A stretch of DNA of 54,486 nt from an uncultured Woeseiaceae bacterium (GCA_905480255.1 CAJQPR010000009.1:1-54486), one strand, 5' to 3'; shown: positions 1-9,121, numbered from the stretch's first letter. Translations and numbers: made by a program. Notes: a model not told the origin generated them from the letters alone.

Positions 1-45
1 ACTAGCACCTGAAGCTAGCGCGTCTACCAATTCCGCCACCTGGGC
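1..45 (-). tRNA. tRNA-Leu (anticodon CAG), 5' part only
   Basis: Read on the minus strand, the sequence begins GCCCAGGTGGCGGAATTGG, the typical start of a bacterial tRNA-Leu with its long D arm. An anticodon stem CTAGC/GCTAG follows, enclosing a TTCAGGT loop, which gives anticodon CAG. The variable arm, T arm and 3' end lie beyond the left edge of the window. It is divergent from rnr. Confidence 0.85.
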
Positions 46-157
46 ATGGCTCAAACCGCGTACAATCGCAATCTTTCGCGGGTGGCGCACTGTACTCAAA
101 CCATCCCGATCCTGTCAATCCTGACACCTAACAGATAACTCTCTGGAGTCAATTAGC

Positions 158-2353
158 TTGACCGAGCGCAAGAAATCAAAACCAAAAGGCAACAAGTCCT
201 ACAAACACCCACTACCGAGTCGTGGGGAAATCCTTGATTATCTTAGGGATTCCGGAAAACCACTAAAGGTGGATGCGCTGATGCGGGCGTTCGACCTGAA
301 AGGTCAGCGCATGTTGGCGAAGCTGACCGAATCGTTACGTTCGATGGTTGCCGCGGGACAAATCATCGCCAATCGTCGCGGCGAGTTTTGCCTCATTGAG
401 CGGTTGGACCTGATCGCAGGAACCGTCAGCGGCCACAAGGATGGTTTCGGTTTTGTCAGGCTGGACGAAGGCGGCGATGACGTTTACCTGTCGGCGCGAG
501 AAATGCGGGCGTTGTTTGACGGCGATCGGGTTGCCATCCGGATTATTGGCGAGGACAGGCGGGGCAGGCCGGAAGGCAAGCTCGTCGAAGTACTTGACCG
601 AGGTGTTCATCAGATTGCCGGGCAGTTCATTCGCGAGCGAGGCATTGGCGTGGTCATTCCTGACAACCCCAAACTCGCCCATCGAATTCTGATTGCGAAA
701 GGAGCGGCCGGTGACGCAAAGCATGGTCAGATTGTCGTTGCTCGAATTCTCGACTTTCCTACGCATGTCGAGCAGGCGACAGGAGAGATCATCGATGTTC
801 TCGGGACGCCAGGTGAAAGGGGAATAGCAACCGAAATTGCTATCCACGCACACAGCATTCCGACCGATTGGCCGGTGGAAGTCCGCAAACAGGCTAAAGG
901 CTTCGGTGAGCATGTCCCTGAGACCGCGAAAAATGATCGGGTTGATCTTCGTAATACGAACTTGATCACCATTGATGGGGCGGACGCGCGTGATTTCGAT
1001 GACGCTGTTTATGCAGAGCCAGCCGGCAAAGGCTACAAGTTAATCGTCGCCATCGCCGACGTTGGGCACTACGTCGAAGTGGGGTCACCGATCGACAAGG
1101 AGGCAATTCGAAGAGCAACGTCTGTTTATTTTCCGGATCGCGTCGTACCTATGCTACCCGAGGTTTTGTCGAACGGTCTTTGTTCGCTGAATCCTGAAGT
1201 CGATCGACTTTGCATGGTTTGCGAAATGCGTGTCGAGCCCGACGGGAAAGTTTCCAGGTCCAAATTCTACGAAGCCGTAATGCGATCGACGGCACGCCTG
1301 ACCTATACCCAGGTGAGCAATTTCCTCCTCGGTCATAAGAATCACGATGTACCTGGTGAAGTGCAGGGCGATGTAAAACATCTGCACGACCTCTATCAAT
1401 TGTTTGCTTCCAATCGTCGCAAGCGCGGCGCAGTTGAGCTGGATATTCCGCAGACCCGGATTGAGATGGGCAAGGATGGCGCCGTCAAACGCATCAGTGC
1501 GGTTGCCAGGAACGATGCGCACCGACTGATTGAAGAGTTCATGATTGCGGCGAATGTGCAGGCTGCTAAATTCATCAGGAAAAACAAAATCCCGGCGCTC
1601 TATCGCGTGCATGCGAAACCGGATCCCGACAGGTTCGACGAGCTGCGACTGTATTTGGTGAGTCTCGGCATCAAGGCGCCACATTCGGATCACGTTCAGC
1701 CGCGGGATTTCGCAAGAATGATTGAGCAGGTTGCCGACAGGCCGGATGTGACGGCGATATCGATGGCGATGCTTCGTTCAATGTCACATGCAGAGTACAC
1801 ACCGAAGAACATTGGCCACTTTGGATTGGCGTTGGACGCCTATGCCCATTTCACGTCGCCTATTCGCCGCTATCCTGACTTGCTGGTACATCGGGCGATT
1901 CGCCACATTGTGCGTGGCGGCAAGTCCGGTAATCATGCCTATGACGCGAAACGGATGGAGCAACTGGGTGAAATCTGCTCCGCACACGAACGTCGTGCCG
2001 AGGATGCGACGCGTGAAGTTGAGGCATGGCTCAAGTGCCAGTATATGGAAGACAAAGTGGGTCAGGAATATCCGGGCGTTATTACCGGGGTTACGAACTT
2101 TGGCGCGTTCGTGCAGATACCGGAATTGCAGATCGATGGCCTTGTGCACGTGACCAGTCTTGCGAACGACTACTATAAATTCGATGCTGGCAGTCAGTCG
2201 CTAATCGGCGAGCGAACCGGCAAACGTTACCGCCTTGGCCAGTCACTGGACGTCGTCGTCGCGAAAGTCGACCTTGACACCAAGCGCATTGATTTCCAGT
2301 TGGTCGATGTAGACAAATCAGGCGGCCGGGCAGCAAAGAAAAAGAGAAGATGA
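158..2353 (+). CDS. rnr: Ribonuclease R (3'-5' exoribonuclease)
   Basis: This 731-residue RNase II/R family enzyme degrades structured RNA processively from the 3' end and takes part in RNA quality control and rRNA turnover. The order is a winged-helix region (about 22-88), two cold-shock/OB domains (about 85-230), the RNB catalytic domain (about 260-590) and an S1 domain (about 645-725) with a lysine/arginine-rich end. The RNB metal-binding signature DARDFDDAVY is at 276-285. The start is a TTG at 158, chosen because GGAG lies at 145-148 at good spacing and no better start is present. The stop overlaps the rlmB start in an ATGA, so the two are probably co-translated. The rnr-rlmB order matches other gammaproteobacteria. 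Confidence 0.97.
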   Translation: MTERKKSKPKGNKSYKHPLPSRGEILDYLRDSGKPLKVDALMRAFDLKGQRMLAKLTESLRSMVAAGQIIANRRGEFCLIERLDLIAGTVSGHKDGFGFVRLDEGGDDVYLSAREMRALFDGDRVAIRIIGEDRRGRPEGKLVEVLDRGVHQIAGQFIRERGIGVVIPDNPKLAHRILIAKGAAGDAKHGQIVVARILDFPTHVEQATGEIIDVLGTPGERGIATEIAIHAHSIPTDWPVEVRKQAKGFGEHVPETAKNDRVDLRNTNLITIDGADARDFDDAVYAEPAGKGYKLIVAIADVGHYVEVGSPIDKEAIRRATSVYFPDRVVPMLPEVLSNGLCSLNPEVDRLCMVCEMRVEPDGKVSRSKFYEAVMRSTARLTYTQVSNFLLGHKNHDVPGEVQGDVKHLHDLYQLFASNRRKRGAVELDIPQTRIEMGKDGAVKRISAVARNDAHRLIEEFMIAANVQAAKFIRKNKIPALYRVHAKPDPDRFDELRLYLVSLGIKAPHSDHVQPRDFARMIEQVADRPDVTAISMAMLRSMSHAEYTPKNIGHFGLALDAYAHFTSPIRRYPDLLVHRAIRHIVRGGKSGNHAYDAKRMEQLGEICSAHERRAEDATREVEAWLKCQYMEDKVGQEYPGVITGVTNFGAFVQIPELQIDGLVHVTSLANDYYKFDAGSQSLIGERTGKRYRLGQSLDVVVAKVDLDTKRIDFQLVDVDKSGGRAAKKKRR

Positions 2354-3120
2354 GTAAAGCGAAATACGTCACCGGGCTTCGCGCCGTCGAACAACTGTTG
2401 TCTCAACGAGCGGCAGAAATCGTAAAATTGTACGCCGAGTACCAGACAGCGAACCCCAGGCTCGAAGCTGTTATTGCGCAAGCCAAAGATCGCGGTATCG
2501 AGATTCAATCGGCCAACAGGGCGCGGCTCCAGCAAATCAGTGGCGAAGCCCGCCACCAGGGGATTGTTGCCGAGATCAGGCGCAGCCAGACGCTGGATGA
2601 AGCAAGCCTCAGGGACCTTGTCGAAAAAGCGCTGGCAGACGAGACGCCACTTCTGCTACTTATTCTCGATGGTATTGAGGACCCGCACAATCTCGGCGCC
2701 TGTCTTCGTACGGCCGATGCGGCTGGCGTCGATGCGGTCGTTGTGCCGCGACACGGCGCAGCCGGACTGGGGCCGACGGTAAGCAAGGTGGCTGCTGGCG
2801 CTGCCGAGAGCATCCCATTTGCGGTGGTTGCCAATACAGGCAGGGTGCTGGGCTGGCTGCAGGATTACGGCGTCACTGTGTTTGGCACCAGCGATGCTGC
2901 CGGCAAGACTCTATATGAGTGTGACCTGACAGCTTCAGTTGCCTTTGTGATGGGCCGGGAACACTCCGGGCTTCGCAAGCAGATTGCGGAAAAATGTGAC
3001 CACCTGGTTAGTCTGCCGATGCAGGGTGGCGTTTCCAGTCTGAATGTCTCCGTAGCGACCGGGGTTTGCCTGTACGAGGCGGTTCGCCAGCGGCAGTTCA
3101 GTCCTGTCCCAGACGCCTGA
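2350..3120 (+). CDS. rlmB: 23S rRNA (guanosine-2'-O)-methyltransferase RlmB
   Basis: This is a SpoU/TrmH-family SPOUT methyltransferase of 256 residues, the usual size for RlmB. In E. coli it methylates G2251 in the peptidyl-transferase P loop. An N-terminal substrate-binding domain (about 1-75) precedes the SPOUT domain, whose three motifs are visible: EDPHNLGACLRTADAAG (motif 1), GREHSGLRK (motif 2) and SLNVSVATG (motif 3, the AdoMet trefoil knot). Its ATG lies inside the end of rnr (4-nt overlap), which implies translational coupling. Confidence 0.96.
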   Translation: MSKAKYVTGLRAVEQLLSQRAAEIVKLYAEYQTANPRLEAVIAQAKDRGIEIQSANRARLQQISGEARHQGIVAEIRRSQTLDEASLRDLVEKALADETPLLLLILDGIEDPHNLGACLRTADAAGVDAVVVPRHGAAGLGPTVSKVAAGAAESIPFAVVANTGRVLGWLQDYGVTVFGTSDAAGKTLYECDLTASVAFVMGREHSGLRKQIAEKCDHLVSLPMQGGVSSLNVSVATGVCLYEAVRQRQFSPVPDA

Positions 3121-3282
3121 TTTTGCCGCATTTTGCTTGATTCAGAGGCAGGCCTCCGTTAGCATGCGCCTCCCCGTCAGTAAGGCGGGATAACACCTTG
3201 CTTCACCGGCGAATCCCGGGAAGCTGTAATCCGCAACGGTATTAGAGAGTACCCGAGGCGGTTTCATCCACAAGGGAAGACA

Positions 3283-3933
3283 ATGAGACACTACGAAATC
3301 GTGTTTCTGGTCCATCCGGACCAGAGCGAGCAGGTTCCTGCCATGGTAGAACGTTACCAGGGCATGGTCACCGAATCCGGCGGTGCCGTTCATCGCACCG
3401 AAGATTGGGGTCGGCGACAGCTGGCACATCCCATCAATAAAATTCATAAAGCCCACTACGTTCTTTTTAACGTGGAATGCGGCCATGAAGTGGTCAATGA
3501 GATCACGAGCGCGTTCAAGTTCAACGACGCCGTGCTGCGACACATGGTCATTAGCCGCAAGGAAGCGATTGCCGAACCATCTCATATGGCGGTTGCGGTC
3601 GAAGAAGAGAAGCTGCGAGAGAAAGAATCTCAACGCCGGCGCGATGCGAAAGCAGCGGCCGAATCAGCAATGCTCTCCGACGAAAAACCTGAAGTTGAAG
3701 AAGCCGCAGACAAACCGGCTGAAGAGGCTGATGCAGCACCTGATGCTGAGGTAGTCGCGGAAGAGGCACCTGCAGCAGCCGAGGAAACACCGGAGGCTGT
3801 AGCTGAAGAGGCACCGGAGGCTGTAGCTGAAGAAGCACCTGCGGAAGAAAAAGTTGACGAGCCTGCGGCCGTTGCAGAAGTTGAAACCCCTGCCGAGGAA
3901 GCCGAAGACGCTTCCGAAGTGAAGAGCGCCTGA
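3283..3933 (+). CDS. rpsF: 30S ribosomal protein S6 with a long acidic C-terminal tail
   Basis: The first ~100 residues are a normal S6 fold ([19 protein letters not shown], then [19 protein letters not shown]), which pairs with S18 on the small subunit platform. The protein has 216 residues against about 130 in E. coli. A charged helix rich in E, K and R (about 107-125) is followed by a ~90-residue Glu/Ala/Pro tail with repeated EEAPEAVA units. In E. coli, RimK adds glutamates to the S6 C terminus; here a Glu-rich tail is genome-encoded. AAGGGAAG precedes the ATG. The 160-nt leader ends in an ACCCGAGGCGG segment that might take part in S6:S18 autoregulation, but I could not fold it. First gene of rpsF-rpsR-DUF2232-rplI. 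Confidence 0.97.
   Translation: MRHYEIVFLVHPDQSEQVPAMVERYQGMVTESGGAVHRTEDWGRRQLAHPINKIHKAHYVLFNVECGHEVVNEITSAFKFNDAVLRHMVISRKEAIAEPSHMAVAVEEEKLREKESQRRRDAKAAAESAMLSDEKPEVEEAADKPAEEADAAPDAEVVAEEAPAAAEETPEAVAEEAPEAVAEEAPAEEKVDEPAAVAEVETPAEEAEDASEVKSA
3790..3837 (+). repeat. 24-nt tandem duplication inside rpsF
   Basis: Two adjacent 24-nt units (3790-3813 and 3814-3837) each begin CCGGAGGCTGTAGCTGAAGA and differ at one base near the end. The length is a multiple of three, so it adds an in-frame PEAVAEEA repeat to the acidic tail of S6. It shows how the tail can lengthen or shorten by slippage. Confidence 0.9.
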
Positions 3934-3947
3934 CGGAGAAGTAGATT

Positions 3948-4172
3948 ATGAGCCGATATTCACGCAGAAGAAAATATTGCCGCTTCACCGCCGAAGGTAT
4001 TACAGAGATTGACTACAAGGATCTCAACCTGTTGAAGGCTTACGTTACGGAAACGGGCAAGATCGTCCCGAGCCGTATCACGGGTACCAAAGCACATTAT
4101 CAACGCCAGTTGTCGACGGCAGTAAAGCGGGCACGATACCTCGCTCTCCTGCCGTATACCGACCGGCATTGA
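3948..4172 (+). CDS. rpsR: 30S ribosomal protein S18
   Basis: This 74-residue S18 binds S6 and 16S rRNA in the platform of the small subunit. The basic N terminus ([13 protein letters not shown]) and the core [19 protein letters not shown] with [22 protein letters not shown] are diagnostic. It begins 14 nt after rpsF, with GGAGAAG just upstream of its ATG. The single cysteine in KYCRF is usual for the non-paralogous form. Confidence 0.97.
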   Translation: MSRYSRRRKYCRFTAEGITEIDYKDLNLLKAYVTETGKIVPSRITGTKAHYQRQLSTAVKRARYLALLPYTDRH

Positions 4173-4194
4173 TGCAAACCGCAGGGCAGGGGGT

Positions 4195-5085
4195 TTGCAG
4201 GCGATAGCCTTGTGGCTGGTTGCCCGACCGCAGAACGGAGTTCTGGGGTTGGCGCTGACGCTGTTGTTTCCCCTGTCGCCGGTTATTAGTGGCCTCATCA
4301 TGGCGCACCTCGTCTTTGCGAGCGGTGTGCGGACCCCGGCAATTCAGGGTGTGGTGGCCGCGGCAGTTTTAGCCCTGATTGCACTGATACTGAGTGCGTC
4401 AGTGATGCAGATTGTTGCCAGTGCGGTGACCTGGTGGTTGCCCGCATTTATGCTGGCTGCATTGGCAAGAAGCTGGCGTTCAATGACGCTGATGTTGCAG
4501 ACATCAGTCATTGTTGCACTGCTGGGAACGCTTGGCTTTTATGTGGTTCTCGGTGATCCGACGGATTACTGGAATGAATCAATAACGGTATCGATTGAAC
4601 TGGCCCGACAGGCTGGATTGCAGGAGCAAGCAGACTTGCTTGCCGAATCGCAGTCACTGATCGTGCCACAGATGACCATGTTGTTCGTTTTTACGGCCTG
4701 GTCATTTTATGTGATGGTGGTATTGCTCGGGTATTTGTTTTTTCAGGTGCTGCCCGGCAAGAAATCGGCTTATGGCCGGTTTTGCGACCTGAATTTTGGT
4801 CGCGTGCTTGCCGGCATCATGGCAGTCACTTCGGTGGCGGCCCTGGTGTCCGGTTCAGTGATGCTACAAAACCTTAGTTTTGTAGCATTTGCGGTTTTCT
4901 GGTTGCAGGGACTCGCGATTTTGCACTGGTTGCATGCAGAGAAAAAATTGCCGCTTTTTGTGGTGATGATGATTTATGCACTGCTGCCATTTTTGAACGT
5001 GCTGTTGGTATTAACATTCGCAGTGCTTGGTTATATGGACGCGTGGTTTGATTTCCGCGCACGTGGTCGAACGGCACAGGCCTGA
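4195..5085 (+). CDS. DUF2232-like integral membrane protein
   Basis: This 296-residue, very hydrophobic protein has about seven or eight predicted membrane segments. I recognise it as the DUF2232 (YybS-like) protein often found between rpsR and rplI in proteobacteria; its biochemical role is unknown. The start is a TTG at 4195 preceded by the purine-rich CAGGGCAGGGGG, 22 nt after the rpsR stop. An ATG at 4172 is in a different frame and was rejected. The last membrane segment runs up to the short basic C terminus FDFRARGRTAQA. Placement within the ribosomal operon suggests growth-linked expression, which is inference. Confidence 0.8.
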   Translation: MQAIALWLVARPQNGVLGLALTLLFPLSPVISGLIMAHLVFASGVRTPAIQGVVAAAVLALIALILSASVMQIVASAVTWWLPAFMLAALARSWRSMTLMLQTSVIVALLGTLGFYVVLGDPTDYWNESITVSIELARQAGLQEQADLLAESQSLIVPQMTMLFVFTAWSFYVMVVLLGYLFFQVLPGKKSAYGRFCDLNFGRVLAGIMAVTSVAALVSGSVMLQNLSFVAFAVFWLQGLAILHWLHAEKKLPLFVVMMIYALLPFLNVLLVLTFAVLGYMDAWFDFRARGRTAQA

Positions 5086-5136
5086 ACGGGTCCGCCGCGA
5101 GACAAACGAAGAATTCAAGACGACAGGGTTTTAGAA

Positions 5137-5586
5137 ATGAACGTCATTTTGTTGGATAAAGTTGAAAACCTCGGTGAAATCGGAGACATGGTCAATGTGA
5201 AGCCGGGCTATGGTCGCAACTACCTGTTACCGCAGGGCAAAGCGACGCTGGCGACGAAGCAGAACCTGGCTGAGTTTGAGTCACGACGGGCTGAGCTTGA
5301 GAAAGCATCCGCTGAAGAACTCGCTGCTGCAAAAGCTCGTGCGAACCTGATCGAAGGTATGGAGCTCGTTATTCCGGCCAACGTCGGATCGGAAGGTAAG
5401 CTCTTTGGTTCTGTTGGGCCAATCGACATTACCGAAGCGTTTTCGAAAGTCGGCGTTGAGGTAGCGCGCGCTGAAATTCGCATGCCCGATGGACCGATTC
5501 ATGAGATCGGCGACTTCTCTATTGGTCTGCATTTTCACTCAGATGTGAATGTCGACATCAACCTCAAAGTTGTAGCTGAAGACTAA
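5137..5586 (+). CDS. rplI: 50S ribosomal protein L9
   Basis: A 149-residue L9, the normal length. The N-terminal domain starts MNVILLDKVENLGEIGDMV and contains KPGYGRNYLLPQGKA, the L9 signature. A long charged helix (about 41-75) links it to the C-terminal RNA-binding domain ending FHSDVNVDINLKVVAED. L9 binds domain V of 23S rRNA at the base of the L1 stalk. It closes the rpsF cluster, with two hairpins downstream before dnaB. Confidence 0.97.
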   Translation: MNVILLDKVENLGEIGDMVNVKPGYGRNYLLPQGKATLATKQNLAEFESRRAELEKASAEELAAAKARANLIEGMELVIPANVGSEGKLFGSVGPIDITEAFSKVGVEVARAEIRMPDGPIHEIGDFSIGLHFHSDVNVDINLKVVAED

Positions 5587-5595
5587 GTCATCTGT

Positions 5596-5670
5596 GGTAC
5601 GGTATAAGGCCGTACCGGAAGGGTGCGATTTGAACAAGTGTTGCGCTGAGGTCCATCAGCGCACGCACTT
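5596..5670 (+). other. Two consecutive hairpins between rplI and dnaB
   Basis: The first hairpin has perfect 7-nt arms GGTACGG/CCGTACC at 5596-5616 around a 7-nt loop. The second, at 5636-5670, has arms TGCGCTGA/TCAGCGCA around GGTCCA, extended outward by AAGTG/CACTT. Neither is followed by a U-run, so they are not standard intrinsic terminators. They may be RNA processing or stability elements that set the ratio of rplI to dnaB expression (inference). The dnaB ribosome-binding site GGAGAG follows at about 5679. Confidence 0.6.
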
Positions 5671-5694
5671 AAATGTCCGGAGAGACAGGTCTAA

Positions 5695-7092
5695 ATGGTT
5701 CGAGCACTGGATGATGGAGCGCCAATTGACGCAGCCGAACGCCGGCTGAAGGTGCCGCCAAATTCCGTCGAAGCGGAGCAATCATTGCTCGGCGGCCTGA
5801 TGCAGGACAACAGCGCCTGGGACAAGGTTGCCGACCTCATTATCCCGGATGACTTTTATCGCAAAGATCATCGACTGATTTTTACAGCAATCTGGCAGCT
5901 GGCCGAAGACAGCCATCCCTGCGATGTGGTGACAGTGTCCGAGCACCTGGCCAACCGAAACGAGCTGAACGATGCGGGCGGCCTCGAATACCTGGCGACG
6001 CTTGCAAACGAGACACCGGGTGCGGCCAATGCCAGGGCCTATGCCAAGATTTTGCGTGAACGTTCGACACTTCGATCGCTGATCCATGCGGGCAATGAAA
6101 TTAGCGGCAACGCGTTTACGACCGAGGGCAGAAGTGCAACGGAACTGGTCGATGAAGCAGAACGGCTGGTCTTTGAAATCGCCGAAAAAGGGTCCCGTGG
6201 ACAGGTTGGTTTTCAATCGCTGAAAAAAATCCTGCCGGCCGCGGTGGATCGAATCGACTTGCTACACCAATCCGGCGGCGACATAACCGGCATTCCGTCG
6301 GGATTTACCGAATTCGACAAATTAACAGCCGGCCTTCAACCGGGTGACCTGGTAATCGTCGCCGGTCGTCCCTCCATGGGCAAGACCACTTTCGCTGTCA
6401 ATATGGCAGAAAATGCCGCAATTGGTGCGCGCGTGCCTACGGCAATTTTCTCGATGGAAATGCCGTCTGAGCAGCTCGCTTTTCGCATGATTTCGTCATT
6501 AGGACGGGTTGATCAGACGCATCTGCGGACGGGCAAGTTTCCGGACGAAGACTGGTCGCGAATCAACACTGCGGTTCAGTTGATGTCGGATGCGCCAATC
6601 TATATCGATGATTCGCCCGGCCTTTCACCCACAGAAATACGTGCGCGCGCAAGGCGACTGAAACGCGAGGCTAATCTGGGCCTGATCGTCATTGACTACC
6701 TGCAGCTAATGCAGGTCCATGGCAATACCGAAAACCGGGCAACAGAAATTTCGGAAATATCACGGTCGCTGAAATCTCTCGCTAAGGAACTCAGCGTGCC
6801 TGTGATTGCATTGTCACAGCTCAATCGAAGTGTGGAACAGCGCCAGGACAAACGGCCGGTCATGTCCGATCTCCGCGAATCTGGTGCAATCGAGCAGGAT
6901 GCCGACCTGATCATCTTCATCTACCGTGAAGAAGTATATAAACCTGATACACCGCGTAAGGGCATTGCCGATATCAGCATTGCCAAGCAGAGAAACGGTC
7001 CTATTGGTGATTTCCCGCTGACCTTTGTTGGCCGCTTTACCAAATTCGAAAACTGGGTGCCGGAATCCTACGCGGATGACGGATTTCAGTGA
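5695..7092 (+). CDS. dnaB: Replicative DNA helicase DnaB
   Basis: This 465-residue hexameric 5'-3' helicase drives the replication fork and recruits primase. The N-terminal helical domain (about 18-120) includes PPNSVEAEQSLLGGLM, followed by a linker and a RecA-like domain. That domain has Walker A GRPSMGKTT, Walker B LIVIDYLQLM, and the SQLNRSVEQR and DLRESGAIEQDAD motifs. No intein interrupts it. GGAGAGACAG precedes the ATG. The stop overlaps the GTG start of alr by 4 nt, so dnaB and alr are likely one transcript, as in many gammaproteobacteria. Confidence 0.97.
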   Translation: MVRALDDGAPIDAAERRLKVPPNSVEAEQSLLGGLMQDNSAWDKVADLIIPDDFYRKDHRLIFTAIWQLAEDSHPCDVVTVSEHLANRNELNDAGGLEYLATLANETPGAANARAYAKILRERSTLRSLIHAGNEISGNAFTTEGRSATELVDEAERLVFEIAEKGSRGQVGFQSLKKILPAAVDRIDLLHQSGGDITGIPSGFTEFDKLTAGLQPGDLVIVAGRPSMGKTTFAVNMAENAAIGARVPTAIFSMEMPSEQLAFRMISSLGRVDQTHLRTGKFPDEDWSRINTAVQLMSDAPIYIDDSPGLSPTEIRARARRLKREANLGLIVIDYLQLMQVHGNTENRATEISEISRSLKSLAKELSVPVIALSQLNRSVEQRQDKRPVMSDLRESGAIEQDADLIIFIYREEVYKPDTPRKGIADISIAKQRNGPIGDFPLTFVGRFTKFENWVPESYADDGFQ

Positions 7093-8189
7093 CCTTCGGC
7101 GCCCGCGCCCGGATCAGGCGGAGCGCGATTCGACACAATCTCCAGCTCATCAAGTCAAAAACACCTGGTGCCCGGGTCATGGCTGTTATCAAGGCGAACG
7201 CCTACGGCCACGGTTTGTTGCCGGTTGCGGCAACACTTGATGGCGTCGACTGCCTGGCCGTTGCCCGTCTTGAAGAAGCCCGGAAACTTCGAAACGGAGG
7301 AATCAAAAAGTCGATTGCGCTGCTTGGTGGTGCCTTGTCAATGGAAGACATTGAAGAAGCCGTGCTACTCGACATTCAATTGGGTGTGCACGATGAGCAG
7401 CAAATACGTTGGCTCGAAGACTACAAGGGCGCTTCACCGATTGTCTGGCTGAAGATTGATACCGGGATGAACCGGCTGGGAATTCACCCGAGCCACTCCG
7501 CCGACGCAATTGCAAGACTTCGGACTTGTGCCAGTGACTTGCGCCTGATGACACACTTTTCGAGCGCCGAAAACCCCGATGATCCAACGACGCAGGATCA
7601 AATTTCCCGGTTTCTGCCGCTCATTGATGATTTTGATGGCGACGTCAGTATCGCGAATTCGGCGGGTTTGCTGGGTTGGGGAGATGCGCTCGCGCCATTG
7701 GATGAATTTCGGCGGCAAGGCCGCATGTGGATTCGCCCTGGCCTGGCGCTTTACGGAATTTCACCATTTCCCGGACGCTTTGGTGCCGATCTTGGACTTG
7801 AACCTGCGATGCAGTTCGAAGCGACTTTGATGTCTGTCAAAGAACTTCATGCCGGGGACAGGGTAGGATATGGCGGAACGTGGCAGGCAGCCGAGGACAC
7901 GATGCTTGGCATTGTTGCTGCCGGGTATGGCGATGGTTATACGCGCTACATTCCGACGGGAACGCCGGTACTCGTCAATGGTCGCCGCGTGCCGGTCATA
8001 GGTCGGGTGTCGATGGATCTCGCTGCCGTTGACCTGGGCGCAGATGCATCTGATCGGGTAGGGGACCTGGTTGTTCTGTGGGGTGACCAATTGCCGGTGG
8101 AAGAAATTGCCGAATGTGCCGGCACGATTCCGTATCAGTTACTGACAGGGGTAACCCACCGGGAGCGTCCGGTCTACGAAGATATTTAG
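7089..8189 (+). CDS. alr: Alanine racemase (PLP-dependent)
   Basis: A 366-residue fold type III PLP enzyme that interconverts L- and D-alanine for peptidoglycan. The PLP lysine lies in VIKANAYGHG near the N terminus. The second catalytic residue is the tyrosine in RVGYGGTW of the C-terminal beta domain, and AAGYGDGYTR and RVSMDLAAVDLG are conserved blocks. The GTG start overlaps the dnaB stop as GTGA. It is convergent with the FHA gene, 56 nt away. Confidence 0.96.
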   Translation: MTFGARARIRRSAIRHNLQLIKSKTPGARVMAVIKANAYGHGLLPVAATLDGVDCLAVARLEEARKLRNGGIKKSIALLGGALSMEDIEEAVLLDIQLGVHDEQQIRWLEDYKGASPIVWLKIDTGMNRLGIHPSHSADAIARLRTCASDLRLMTHFSSAENPDDPTTQDQISRFLPLIDDFDGDVSIANSAGLLGWGDALAPLDEFRRQGRMWIRPGLALYGISPFPGRFGADLGLEPAMQFEATLMSVKELHAGDRVGYGGTWQAAEDTMLGIVAAGYGDGYTRYIPTGTPVLVNGRRVPVIGRVSMDLAAVDLGADASDRVGDLVVLWGDQLPVEEIAECAGTIPYQLLTGVTHRERPVYEDI

Positions 8190-8245
8190 GTGGGCAGCTC
8201 ACCCGCCACTGCATTCCGTGCGCTGACGAGTTGGATTGTGGGATC

Positions 8246-9121
8246 TCAGTCGTTGAAGAAGCCCATTTTGACACCGGCAAGCTGAACAACATCGTTATCG
8301 TTCAGCTTACGCGCCTGGGCGCCAATCGGCTGGCCATTAACGAGCGGATAGTCGCCTTCTTCGCCACTTTCGACATGGACGATGTAGTAGCCTTCAGCAC
8401 GTCGCGTAATTGCGGCGACCTGAACACCCGGGCGTCCCAGTGTCGTTAATGCCTTTGTAAGCTCAAGCTCGCGGCCCGCGAAGGAACCACTCAAAACCTG
8501 TAGCTTGGCGAGCGGTAATGCGCTGGGCGCCGTGCTTGGATCGATACCTGCAGACGTCTCGGTATGCGATGCAGATTCCGGTTTTTCCCGCACAACTGGT
8601 CGTGGTGCCGGGGTTGATTCAACTCGGTCAACTCTTGCTGGCGGAGGTTCGTCATCCGGCATGTCAACTTTGAGGTCGTCACGAGCCCCGGATGCCGGAG
8701 CAGATTCTTCGGCTGCAGCAATTTCTGCTGCCTTTTCGGCGGCCTTTTCAGCAGCGGCAAGCTGTTCAGCATTTTGCTGGCCGGCCGGAATGACCATGGT
8801 TTTTTCGAATTCGTCCTGCTCTGCGTCGTTCGTCTGCTGGTCAGAGAAACGGAGTTGGTGATGGCCGATCGTAATTACGTCACCATTTTGGAGCGCATGT
8901 TTTTTGATCAGTTTTCCGTTGACGTACGTACCGTTCGTACTGTTAAGGTCTTCGAGAAACGAATCATTCAGAATATTGATGATGAGGGAGTGGTGGCCAC
9001 TGACCGCAGGATTATCAATGCGCACATCGTTGTCCGGCAGGCGCCCAATCGTGTAGCGCTCTTTCGACATGTTGTACTCAGCCAGAACCTGACCGTCCAG
9101 ACTCAGGATTAATCGTGCCAT
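8246..9121 (-). CDS. Protein with two FHA domains
   Basis: The 291-residue protein starts with a clear forkhead-associated domain (about 1-95): the phosphothreonine-binding residues are in the TIGRLPDNDVRID, SGHHSLI and STNGTYVNG blocks. An Ala/Glu-rich then Pro-rich linker (about 100-195) leads to a second, more divergent FHA-like domain (about 200-291). That domain has LGRPGVQVAAITRR and NGQPIG, and lacks the classic S-x-x-H pair. FHA proteins bind phosphothreonine peptides, so this is probably the reader of marks written by the upstream kinase and erased by the phosphatase. It is the last gene of the minus-strand kinase-phosphatase-FHA cluster. Confidence 0.85.
   Translation of the reverse strand: MARLILSLDGQVLAEYNMSKERYTIGRLPDNDVRIDNPAVSGHHSLIINILNDSFLEDLNSTNGTYVNGKLIKKHALQNGDVITIGHHQLRFSDQQTNDAEQDEFEKTMVIPAGQQNAEQLAAAEKAAEKAAEIAAAEESAPASGARDDLKVDMPDDEPPPARVDRVESTPAPRPVVREKPESASHTETSAGIDPSTAPSALPLAKLQVLSGSFAGRELELTKALTTLGRPGVQVAAITRRAEGYYIVHVESGEEGDYPLVNGQPIGAQARKLNDNDVVQLAGVKMGFFND

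Noticed and set aside
335-913. Long minus-strand frame inside rnr
   Set aside because: It is fully antisense to conserved RNase R domains and has no family resemblance; codon bias of rnr explains it.
3551-3988. Minus-strand frame rich in L, Q and P across the end of rpsF
   Set aside because: It is the antisense reading of the low-complexity acidic tail of S6.
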